Source: Pyropia haitanensis (taxonomy: Eukaryota; Rhodophyta; Bangiophyceae; Bangiales; Bangiaceae). Taken from it: a stretch of DNA of 64,000 nt. Position numbers and translations under genes: made by a program. Location of the stretch: the NCBI GenBank assembly GCA_008729055.1, contig SDUX01000004.1, positions 5,906,559 through 5,970,558 on the forward strand, given 5' to 3'. The notes below the pieces were generated by a model that saw only the letters and a program-made list of their open reading frames with translations, made no database searches and was not told where the DNA came from. Positions 1 to 10,073 of the stretch are shown here, in pieces (the first letter of the stretch is position 1; each line of letters opens with the position of its first letter).

Positions 1-1774
1 GCGCGCGGGGGGTGGGGGGGGGGGGACGCCGACGACACGCGCCGCGGCGGCACGCTCCCAACGTCCACGGGGGGGGGGACGGGGGTGGCGTGGGGGGGGG
101 GAGGGGTGCCAGCGCCGCCGCGCCGTCGACCGCGGGGCGGTATGCGCGGCGGCGTGGGGGGGGTGTGGGCGGGGGGGGGGGGGGGGGGCGTTGGTGTACC
201 TCGCCCCCGCCACGCGCGTGCGCGCGCGGCACCCAGCGGTGCGCGCGGCGGCGGGCGGCGGCCGCCACCGTGCGCGCGACGAGCCGGCCCGCCGCCGCGG
301 CCCCCCCCCCCCCCACCCCCCCCCTTTCCACCCGCGCCCAAAGGCGGTGCTGCGCCGCCCGCTCGTGGCGGTGGCCGACGTGGCCGCGTCGCACACCTCC
401 CGCTGCGGCTCCCCCCCCCTCCGCCCCCACCCCCCCCCGACCGCCACGGTGCTCCGCCGCCACCACCCACACACACGTGTGCAACAATGCACGCGGGGAT
501 GGGGCGGACGCACCGCGCGGCTACTGGCGCGGGCGGCGCGGCTGCCGCCGGCCGCCGGCCGGCCCGTGCGGCAGGCCGCGTCGGGCGGGGCCACGCCGGC
601 GGGGGGGAGGTGCGGCCGCCGCGGGGCGGTGGGGCCGCCTCGTGCCAGGCGGTGGCGTGACGGGTAGCAGGGGAGGGGGGGGGGGGTGGGGGGGGGGGGG
701 GGGCGCCCAGATATCCGGGCGGAAGGGGGGTTGGGGCTTGCGGGCGGCCGCCACTAAACCCCCCCCCCCCACCCCCCCCCCTCCACGCCGTGCCCAGCCG
801 TACCGTGCGGCCGCGCTGGCCGGCGGGCCGACGCACCGGATGCCGCCGCGACCGTCGTCGGCAGCGCCCCCAAATCTCGACGGGTTCTCCCCCCCCTCCA
901 AAACGGCGCCGCCGACGGGCGCCACCGCCGCGGGGGGCGCCCGCGCGGCGCCGCCGCCGCCGGTGCGGCCACCGCGGCGGCCGCCCGCCCGCCGCGGCGG
1001 CGCGGCGGGTGCGCGCGCCCGCCGCGGCGCGGCGGCGGCGCGCCGCTGGCGGCAGCCGCCACCACCACCACCACCACCCCCCCCCCCCTGTGCTCGTGGG
1101 GCACCCCCGCGTCGGCCGCCGCCCCACCGGCGGGTCCGCCGCCGCGGCGGGTCCCACCGCGCGGCGGCCGCCGCGGCCGGCCGGCACGGCAAAAGCCGCC
1201 GGCAGCCGCGGCCGCGGCGGCGTGGCGGCCGCCCGCCGGCGGCGGCCGGCCGGCCGCCGCCGCGGTCGCCACGCGCCCGTCACGGACCGCCGCGGGTGCG
1301 GGCGGTGCCGCCGCCGCGGCGGTCGGCCCAGCCGCCGCCGCGCGTCGCGGCGGCCGCCGCCTGTCGGCCGACCGGCGGGTCCCGCCCGCGCGGCGGGCCC
1401 ATTTGGACAGACCCGCGGGCGCGGTCGCGGGCCAGCGCGGTGGGGGAGCGGTCGGCGATCGCTCCGCTTCCGCGAGGTGGTGGCGAGAAGAGGTCATGCG
1501 GCGGCGGATGCTAGCTCGGGTGGCCTACCGTAGGCACCAGTACGGTACGGGAACGCTGGCGTCGGCGGCAGCGTCGCACGCGCCGACCGAGTCCTGGACT
1601 ACCGCCCATCCCCCCAATACGGGCGTTTTGTGCGTTGACGGAGGTGCGGTGAGAGGCAGCGGGGCGGCGGCGCTGGTTTTCTTCTTCGTTTGCTTGTTTT
1701 TGGATGTTAACAGGGCAGCGCGTTGGCGGCGCGTGGCCGCGGCCGCCGCTGCGGCGGCAGCATTGGTGGGGCGG
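1..1774. other. Low-complexity GC-rich flank, no firm gene
   Basis: This stretch is made of G runs, C runs and GCC/GGC-type repeats, and several frames stay open on both strands only because stop codons are rare at this base composition. No domain or convincing start codon stands out. The short T-rich piece near 1676-1713 is the only AT-rich segment and lies downstream of the minus-strand glycosyltransferase stop, so it may belong to that gene's 3' untranslated region. Confidence 0.5.
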
Positions 1775-1935
1775 TCAGCCAGCCGCCGCGGCATCCGTCG
1801 AGGCGGCCGCCACAGCGGCGGGGGGTGACGTGCCCGCCCGTCGGCGGCTGGCAACCGCCCCCCCCCGCGCCGTGTCGGCCGCCCCCTCCCCTCCCCCCCC
1901 CGACGCCCGCGGTGCAGCCGCCGCCGCGGGCGTCG

Positions 1936-1991
<56 letters not shown>

Positions 1992-4325
1992 CCCCCCGTT
2001 GGCGTGCCAGCCGCGGCGTCCACCCCAAAGTCCGCCCCCGCGTAGCGGACGGTGAGCCCGCCGAGGCGGGCGGCGGTCTTGGTAAACGCGCTCCACTCGC
2101 TGCCCAGCAGCGACCGCGTGCCAGACAGGCAGTAGAGGTCCGCCGCGGCGCGCACCATCGCCGCCTCCCCCCGGTCCGTGCCGGCCGGCGGCGCGTCGCC
2201 CGGCGCCCCCCCCCCCCACAGCCCGTCCACCGTCGCGACGGCGGCCGCGTCGCCGCCGCCGTCGCCACCGCCGTCGCGGTCGGCGTCGGCACCGCCGAGG
2301 GCGGACCGGAACGTGGCCGCCGCGGCCGGGTCGTCGGCGGCAACGTAAAAGCGCGTCGCCGGCGCCGCCGCGACCAGCCGCCGCGCCTCGGCCACAAACA
2401 CCGCCGCCGCCGACGCGGCACGGTGCGCGTCGGTCGCCGCCACGCCCGCGGCGGTGTACTCGGACGCCGCGTCGATGGGCAGGCCCTCCGCCGCGACCGA
2501 CAGGCAGCGGATGTGCACGCCGATGCGGTCCGCGACGCCGCGCGCCGCGCAGCGTGCGGTGAGCGCCGCGACGGCGGCGGCGGGCACCAGCGCGGAGCGG
2601 AGGTAGGCGGTCTCGCGGGCGGCCGAGTGCAGCGGCGCCGACGTCTCGAGCGTGTAGGCCGACTTGAGGTAGATGTGCCGGCCGGGCGTGTCGACGATGC
2701 GCGCCTGCTTGACGCCCCCCGCCGCCGCGTCGGCGGGCATGTACGAGTACGTGTCGACCGACGCCCACGCCGCGTCGTACGCCGACGCGTTGGGGAACGG
2801 GTACCGCGGCGCCCAGGTGGCGGTCGCGACAAACGGCGCGGCGGCCGTGTCAAACAGCGCGTCGAGGCGGGCGCCAACGTGCGCGTCGGGCACCCACACC
2901 ACCACCAGCACCCGCCCCGACGCGGTCGCGTAGGCGCCCGCCGCGGACAGCGCGCGGAGGCGGTTGCCCAGCCCGTGTTGGGCGTGGAGGAAGAACGCGC
3001 GGCGCGCCCAGCGCGGCGCAGGCGGCGTCACGCCCGTCGCCGTCGCGCCGCCGTCATCATCGCCGAGGAGGCGGGTGTACAAGGCCGTGCGCGTCGGCGT
3101 GTCGAGGGAGGTGATGATGCCCCACGGCACGAGAAACTCCTCCCGCAGCTTGCGGCCGACCGCCATGGCCCACACCGCGTCCACCGCGGCGGGCGAGTCG
3201 GCCAGGCACGACCGCAACGAGGCGGGCCTCCCCGTCGCCCGCACCGTGTCGACCGTCACGGCGGCACGCCCCGCCGGCTCGTCGCGCGCCGCGCCCAGCC
3301 GCTCGTACCGGGACGGCGCGGCGGCGGCGGTCGGCGCGATGGCGCCCGGGGCGAGGTCCCCCCCGACCGCCCCCCCCGCGGGGCGCGCCTCCCCCCGCGG
3401 GGCCCCCCCACGCGCCCACCGCGGCAGCAGCCCGACGAGGAGGCTGTTGGCCTCAATCTCCGCGCGCACCAGCCGCCCCCCGCGCAGCGCGTCGCCGTGC
3501 GGCACGTGCGCGACCGTCGCCGCGGCGAGCGGCGACCGCACGCCGCCCGCCTCCGCTAGCCGCGCGTACAAGTCCGTGTCGTCGTGGCCATAGGTCTGGA
3601 TCCGCTCGTCGTACCCGCCAACGGCGTCAATCGCCGCGGCGGCCGCCAGCAGCGCCCCGTTGGCGTGCTTGGCGTTGTCGTCCGCCGCGCCCGCCCAGTC
3701 GCCCGTGTAAAAGACGCTGCTGTTGGCGCTGGCGGTGCCGCCGGCGGCGGCCGCCGCGTCCAGCGGGTGCTCCCGCACCGCCGTTGGCGACACCACATAG
3801 TCACAGTCGACCTTGAGGATGGCCGACCCCGCCGCCGCGGCGATGCCCAGGTTGTACGCCCGCGTCAGCACCCAGCCGCCGCCGCCACCACCCTCCACGG
3901 TGCCCCCCCCTCCCTCCGCCTCGGCCTCCTCCTCCCCCTCCACGCGCACCAGCCGGAGGGGCACGGGCACGGCGGCGGCTCCCCCCCCTTCCCCCCCCCG
4001 CCCCGCCTCTCCCCCGGCCGCCGCCGTCGACGCCACCACCTGCCGGGCGACCGCTTCCAACGGCGGCGACGATGACCAGTCGACGAGGACCACCTCGACG
4101 GCGCCGCGGACGGCCAGCCACGACCGCAGCGTGCGGGGCAGCACGCCATGACGCCCCGCACATGCCGCGACCACCGACACGCCGGCGACGCGCGGTGACG
4201 ACGGCGGCCGCGGCGGGGGCCACGGCCCACCCACAGCGACGGCGGCGGTTGCGGCGGCGGCCGTGGCGCCGCCACCCCCACCACTGCCACCGCCGCCGCT
4301 GGCGCCGCCGCCGCCACCACTCCCA

Positions 4326-4357
<32 letters not shown>

Positions 4358-4511
4358 GCCGGTGCGGGCAGCCGCGGCCGTGGGCGTGGCGGGCGCGCCC
4401 GCGCCGAGCGGCGGCGACCTTGCCACGAGGACGGCACCCGCGGCGAGCGCCGCCGCCGCCGCCACCGCCGCGCGCAGGAGGCGGCGGCGGCGGAGCGGGG
4501 CGGCCGCGGCG

Positions 4512-4545
<34 letters not shown>

Positions 4546-4576
4546 GCCGCCGCGGCGCCCAGGCGCTGAGCGCCAT
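1775..4576 (-). CDS. Golgi-type fusion glycosyltransferase (GT-A domain + fucosyltransferase-like domain)
   Basis: A 933-residue single-exon protein opening with a true ATG. Residues 33-52 form one Ala/Leu-rich membrane anchor after a basic stretch, the layout of a type II Golgi enzyme. Residues 131-380 look like a GT-A nucleotide-sugar transferase: a VSVVAAC start strand, VEVVLVDWSS, AYNLGIAAA, the metal-binding DXD motif in ILKVDCDY (257-259), then GGYDERIQTYGHDDTDLY, as in GT2/GT7-like enzymes. Residues 525-830 look like a second transferase of the GT-B fucosyltransferase type: HGLGNRLRALSAAGAYA, DRIGVHIRC and LLGSEWSAFTKTA. The domains are clear by eye, but the sugar and acceptor are not predictable. 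A role in matrix or cell-wall glycans or N-/O-glycans is inference. The Pro/Ala tail after residue 840 is low complexity and could be partly non-coding. Confidence 0.8.
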
Positions 4577-5075
4577 CGCCGGCGGCCGGGGGGTGGGGTG
4601 GGGGCGGGGGGGGGGGGGGGGCGCCGCGTCGGCCCGACGGGAGGCATTGGGCGGGCGGTGGGGAGGCGGCGGCGGTGACGGTGCGTGGCGGGGGGCGGGG
4701 CGGGGGGGTGGTGGGGGCGGGGCGGGGGGTGGGGGGTGGGGGGCGGGGTGGGGGGGGAGGGGTGGGGGGCGGGGTGGGGGGGGAGGGGTGGGGGGCGGTT
4801 GTGACCCGCGTCGTCAGGGCAAAGACGACCCCGCGGCTGTCGGGCACGGGCGGCGGGAGAGAAGACGCGGCGGGCGGGCAGACAGCGCCGGCGGGCGGGT
4901 GGCTGCCAATCAACCACGCACACACCCAAAGATCCTGGAAAACTCTGTAACCCAAGCACCCCATTGGGCTGCCTTGAGAAGCCTCGGCACACTGCAGCCA
5001 ACAGATGGCCTGGTGGCCCCGCCTCTACAAACGGGCGGCCAGCAGCCCCCCGGCTCTGTGCCAATCACATGAGTG
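4577..5075 (-). promoter_or_regulatory. Upstream region of the fusion glycosyltransferase gene
   Basis: Read on the minus strand, the first 200 bases upstream of the ATG are almost pure C with scattered T and A, the pyrimidine-rich leader seen at many other starts here. Two CCAAT pentamers (plus strand 4906-4910 and 5061-5065) lie 330-490 bases upstream in a less GC-rich patch. Promoter function is inferred from position only. Confidence 0.35.
4741..4797 (+). repeat. 26-bp G-rich tandem repeat
   Basis: Two exact copies of a 26-base unit built from G4-G8 tracts separated by single C, T or A; the unit-marking C falls at 4744, 4770 and 4796. The plus strand could form G-quadruplexes. It lies about 165 bases upstream of the glycosyltransferase ATG, on the strand opposite its coding strand. 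Confidence 0.8.
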
Positions 5076-5829
5076 AGTATCGATGCGTTCCGAGGGGTGC
5101 CCCAGCTGCGGGTCGCCGCGGTCTGTTCGCACGTCGCCCCCCAATCTGGGCACGCGTGACGCTGGTCCCGCGCATCCCCACCCCCCGTCGCCACCCTGGC
5201 GCCCCCCGCCGCTGCCTGCGGTCGCCGCCGCTGCCGGCCACGGTCGCGTCGGGCTGTCGCCGCCGCTGCCTGCCGCCGCCGCCGCGGTTGGCTGCCGCCA
5301 CCGCTGCCGGCCGCCGCCGCTGCCGGCCGTCGCGGTCTGTGGCGGCCATCGCCGGCGGCTGGTTGCCGCCGCGACCGGCCGCCATCGCCACCAGCGGCGC
5401 CATCGCCGTCCTTGCCGCCAGTTGCCGCTGCCATGGATGGTCGCCCGCCGCCCGCGCGTGCCACCACAGCCGCCCGTGCTGTAGCTGCCCGCCACCGCCA
5501 CAGCAGACGGCCGCGCCCGGTACGTCACCGCGATGGGAGCGACGGCGGTTTGCCGCCAGCAGACTTTGGTCGGTCCCATGCGCTGGACGGCCCTATGGTT
5601 GGATCCGTCGCCTCGTGGTCTCGTCTGGATGTCTGCTTTGCTCTCCCGCGCTGCTGCCTCTGTCCAGCCGCGCTGCCGGTCGTCGAGGCGGATGAGTGCG
5701 CAGCTTCGTCCAGACAATGGGTTGCGTGGCGCACGGCTCTCGGAGGAGTGGCAAGCTGCCGTTGATTGCTTGATGGACCTCGATCGACAACGCGCTGTGC
5801 TCAAGCTACCAACCAAGCTGCTCCCGCGC
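5076..5829. other. Gene-poor GCC/GCT-rich stretch
   Basis: Between about 5190 and 5470 the sequence is an irregular array of CCGCCGCTGCCTG-like units with no exact period. The remainder has normal complexity but no convincing frame. I see no gene here. Confidence 0.4.
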
Positions 5830-6284
5830 CTACACGTAGCGCCGCCGCCCCCCCCCGTTCCAGCGGTATGGGCGACGCCCACGACCCCTCCCGCTGCCCA
5901 CGCTGCAGACGCCACCACGCCCAGCACCACTCGCCCGCCGGCGGGCGACCACGGTCGCCGCAGGCGGGGACCGCCACGAGGTCGGGGGCGCCCACGCCAC
6001 GTCCCGGGCGGGGATGTGCGGGGGGGGGGGGGGCGGAGGCATGCGCGCCGCCTCCGCCGCCACCGCCGGGGGCGGGGGCAGGAGTGGCGGCGGGGGTGGC
6101 GGCAGGCGGCGCCGCCTGCGGCATCCCGCGGTTGGCGTAGGCGCCCATGATGCCGTCGGCGGAGCGCGCCACCACGTAAGCTCCGGCGGGCGGCGGCGCG
6201 GGGACGGCGGCGGTGGCTGTCGCCGCCGCCGCCGCCGTCGCCGCCGCCGCCGCTGTGCTGGGGTCGGTTTCAGTGGAGGCCACC

Positions 6285-6316
<32 letters not shown>

Positions 6317-7606
6317 CAGCGCCGCGCCACCCAGCGGGCTTGAGCGTTCACGCGGCGGAGAGCGGCGGGGAAGGAACGCGGGGAGGAGGGGCCCGTGTCG
6401 TGGTTGAGCGCCACGTCACAGAGGAGCAGTGCAGAGGCGACCGCGGTGGCGCGCGGGCGGCGGGGGTCAAAAGCGGGTGGGCGGGGACGTTCAGGGCGGG
6501 CGGGCGCGTGGGGGCGGTGGCTGGGCGGGCAGGGGGGGCGGCCGGGCACGCTGGCAGCCGGCCGGCGGTGGCAACATTGGGCGACCGGGGGGGTGGGGGG
6601 CGGGACGACGTCGCCCGTTCGGCACCCCCCGCCAGGTCCGCGCCGCCGTCCCACGCCACGCGCGCACGCGCAATGGGGGGGGGAAACGGCGGCCGTCGCG
6701 ATCGCCGCGCCCGCCCCATTCCACCGCACCGCCACTGCAGGCGGTCGAAGCGGACTCCGCGCCCACCGCCGCCACCTCCACCCCGCCCGCCGCCACCGCT
6801 GCTGCCGCGGTGGTCCGAGTCGCGCCCCCCCCCGGCCGTCCCCCCCCCCCTGGCCAGAGCGACGACGCGTTCTCATTGCCTGCAGCAGCCACCGCTGTCT
6901 CGCGCGCCGGTCGACCGCCGCCGCGGCCGCTGCTGCCGCTGCCGCCGCGGTCGCTGACGTCAGCCGCCGACCGCGGTGGCTGCGCCACCAGCAACGCCAC
7001 TGGCAGCAGCCGTGGCGAGCCGGCCGGCGGGCCGGCCGGCCGCGCCCGTCCACCGCCGAAGCTGCCGAGGCGGTGGGCCCGCCCAAGCGCCCCTGGACGC
7101 ACGGCGGGGGCGGACCCACCGTGGGCGGGCGGCAGCGGGCGCGGGGCTGGCGACGGCGGGGGTGGCGGCCACGGTGGTGGCGACGGGCTCGGCGCTGCCG
7201 CCGCCCGCCCCAGCGCCCGCCCCAGCGCCCGCCCCGCCCCGCTGCACGCGCGCGGCCGCCGCAGCCACGTCGGCCGCCAGTGGCCAGCGACCCGTACACG
7301 GCCGTCGCGGCCGCCGCGCGGCGGGTGCCGCCACCAAGACTGCCGGCGCCGGCAGCCCCCACCATCGCCGCCGCGGGCGGCCCGATCTTGGCCCGGTCCC
7401 CCACTCCGCCTCTGGCGGCACACTGCGGCTGTGCGCCTTCCAACGGACGCCCCCCTCCGCCCCAACCCACAGGGCTCGAGTGATCCCCCCTCCCGCCGCC
7501 CTCTCGCAGAGCGCCGGCGCTCCACCCCTCCCTTCGCCATCACCACCGCCAGAGCGGGCCACTGCAGCGCCCAACACAACTGCGGCGGCAGCGGCGGCGA
7601 GAGTAC
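5830..7606 (-). other. Possible interrupted Gly/Ala-rich coding region
   Basis: Minus-strand translations look protein-like in patches but in different frames: a possible start at 7610 (MSTLAAAAAAVVLGAAVA), a VYGSLATGG segment near 7290, a SAADVSDRGGSGSSGRGG segment near 6930, and AYVVARSADGIMGAYANRG near 6140-6190. No single frame joins them and there is no recognisable domain. It may be a real low-complexity gene with frame breaks, a decayed gene, or chance open frames. Confidence 0.25.
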
Positions 7607-8014
7607 TCATCCCCCCCCCTCGGCGGCTGGCCTGCTGGCGCAATCCGTTGCGCGGCCGGAGCGTGTCCCTGGCCGCGCCAACCTACAGCGGATGACGGTC
7701 ACCCCTCCCCCCCGGCGGCGACAGCGACGGCGGCAGCGTCTGCGACGGCGACCGGGGTGGTCTCCCCCACCCGGACACCATTCCGGGCCCGAGTGGCATC
7801 CCCCCCAAGTGGCCTCCCCCGCCAGCGACGGTGAGATGGGGGGGGAGAGCGCGGCCGCCTCGGCCAGAGGCGTGGGCGGCGACAACGCACGCTCCCGTCC
7901 ACCGCCATTCAAGTCGGCGGCGCCGCTACGACCACAGCCGCCGCCATCCTCACCGCCAGCAGCGACAGAGAGGTCAGCCAGGTAGTGCCCGTCGGCCCAC
8001 TCCTCTTCGCTCAT
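7607..8014 (-). CDS. Small unrecognised protein (135 aa)
   Basis: The frame opens with a good ATG at 8014 and the acidic N-terminus MSEEEWADGHYLADLSVAA, then turns Gly/Ser/Pro-rich and ends in an Arg-rich segment. The N-terminal composition (E, D, W, Y, L) is unlike chance translation of GC-rich DNA, which is why I list it. No domain is recognised. The downstream half could be out of frame, because the segment around 7710-7800 also reads plausibly in another frame (VGETTPVAVADAAAVAVAA). Confidence 0.33.
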   Translation of the reverse strand: MSEEEWADGHYLADLSVAAGGEDGGGCGRSGAADLNGGGRERALSPPTPLAEAAALSPPISPSLAGEATWGGCHSGPEWCPGGGDHPGRRRRRCRRRCRRRGGGVTVIRCRLARPGTRSGRATDCASRPAAEGGG

Positions 8015-9256
8015 AGGCCAGCATGCGGGCGGCAGAGCGCAGGGGTGTGAGAGGAAGAGTCTGCTACGAGGCAGGACGTGCGCACGGCAGCCTCCGCGGC
8101 CTGTGCGATATTTTCTCGATTCGACCACTTTGGTACTGTAGACGCGAACCACCGGGGACCCCACTCCATAGCGACGATCGTAGACGATCGGGCACCTCAA
8201 GCGCCCGCATGTGCACACGTGTGCGAGGGCCACCAAGGCTGTTATGGCGGTACTGCGGACCTAATCGCAGGCGACCCGATCTACGGGCGCGCCTGGGTCA
8301 CGGCACCCCCCTCCGCTCGCAAAGAGCCGCGCCCCTTCACGCCTCGTGGCGGGTACAACCGAAGCGGCGCGGCGGGACTTGGGGAACGCCTCCAGTGCCT
8401 CCGCTTGGTGGTCGTGGGCCGGAACGGGGGTGATGGCACTGGCCAGGGATGCGCAACCTCGGTGGCGGTGGCGTGGCAAAAGGTCACAGGAGCCCAAAGA
8501 CGTTGCCGCGCGACAGGACGCAGTCCATGCACGCGTCGTCCGTTGGCGCGGATCGTTTTTCAGTCTGGTCAGCCTTTGATGTGTGTGTGAGTTACCTTCC
8601 TGTCTAATGAAACTCCTGCTTCATGCCGCTCTTTGAAGCACGGGAGGGACAGGTATACTGGGCACGGAGATACTCGGACGCTGAGGCTTTCGTTGGAGAC
8701 CGGATTCTGCAGCCATTGCAAGGTTTCAGTAGAGCGGACTTTTGCGTGGAGTCCAATCGACCCCCGTGCTGAGCACGAAGCCTCTCCCCTCGGGCAGGAA
8801 CGCTGCGTTGCCGCGTCCACCTCGGGGGCGGCGGAGACGCTGGCGCCTACGCGTGCATTGGCGCCCGCCGTATCTTCCAGCGCCTGCCCCCAGGTGCTGC
8901 TCAGTCCCGATGAAGGCTTTCTCCTTCTGAGCAGCCCCTCTCCATGTTGACACCAGAATGGTGCAGGTTGACAGCTGGCGGGTAGGTTGCCAGGTGTGGG
9001 TCAAAGGCAGATGATCGGACGGCGCTGGCAGTTGGTTCGCTGCTTGTTGTCTCCCGCGTTGATTCGTGTATCGCGCTTCCAGTAGCATGTCCCATTGTGT
9101 CTGGCAGCGTGGAGGGGAGGGCAGGGGGAGCATGTCAGTGGTGACCGTCCTACAAGGACTGTCGAGTGGTCCATGTCAGCGACGTGCAACTTGCTTGTGA
9201 GACCCTCATACGAGGACGAATCCACGTTTTCAAAACAGACCAACCCGCATCGGCCT
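8015..9256. other. Intergenic, moderate GC
   Basis: This 1.2 kb has lower GC and no long homopolymers. I found no domain, no splice-bounded exon and no repeat of note. It probably contains the 3' end of the minus-strand gene at 9257-9956 and the upstream region of the 8014 gene. Confidence 0.5.
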
Positions 9257-9956
9257 TTACATGTGGGAAATGCTCCTAGTAGGGGCTGTTCGCCCGTATA
9301 GATCCGAATTGACTGGGCCCGCATCATCTGCGGCCGTAGCGCCCCTGCCGCTGCGACTGTCCCCCTTCCAGCTACCGTCTGCCGTAATCACGGGTGCGTG
9401 CGGCCACCCGCACGCCGGTCGCCACCAGCAAACCCTCCCCGGTGGGCCGGCCCAAGGAATCCGGGCGAGGCGAACGGCCGGCGCGCCGCGGCACGCCACG
9501 GTGGCGGCACCCACCGCCGGCTGGCACACCCCCGCGTCCAGCAGCCACCGCTTGGCGGCGGGCGGCGCGTCAGTGTCGCGCGTCGGGGACACGGTCAGTC
9601 CCGCCGCCTTCGCCACCGGGTCTGGGGGGGGGGGTGGGCACGATCGACGGCGTCCCACGTCGACTCGGCCGCCGTCGGTCGGCCTCGGCGAGCAAACAGC
9701 GTCCGCCGGTGGGGGTGGGTGCAGCGGAACGGACGCCCCCCCCCCCCCCCAAGGCACCGCCGCCACGCACCCCCCCGCTCCCAAACGCAGAGTACAGTAC
9801 GGGACACCCATCCAACTCTGGGACGCGCGCCAGCGATGACTCGTCGTCGCGCGGGATCAAGACGCGGCTGACGATGGACGTCCCCCGGTCGTCGATCGAT
9901 CGACGGGGGATCCGAAGCGGCCGGCGGGCCGAGCTAGGTGCAGACGTTGGTGTCAT
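9257..9956 (-). CDS. Unrecognised protein, reading frame broken at two homopolymers
   Basis: Starting at ATG 9956, the frame reads MTPTSAPSSARRPL, then RDDESSLARVPELDGCPV, a well-mixed non-repetitive sequence. At the C run near 9736-9750 the sense continues one frame over (TAAESTWDAVDRAH), and at the G run near 9625-9634 it shifts again to AKAAGLTVSPTRDTDAPPAA and LLDAGVCQPAVGAA, ending at a stop at 9257. Both changes have the same polarity; with one extra base at each run the gene would encode about 233 residues. No family recognised. Upstream Y-rich leader is weak. Confidence 0.42.
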
Positions 9957-10038
9957 CCGAGGAGCGGTGGCACACGCGCCGCCGCGGGGGTGGGTGGGTG
10001 TCCACCTTGGCAGCGGGTCCATCCCACGCACGCACCCG

Positions 10039-10073
<35 letters not shown>

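Noticed and set aside
9891..9904. GTCGATCGATCGAC palindrome
   Set aside because: Short and lies inside the candidate coding frame of the 9257-9956 gene; likely chance.
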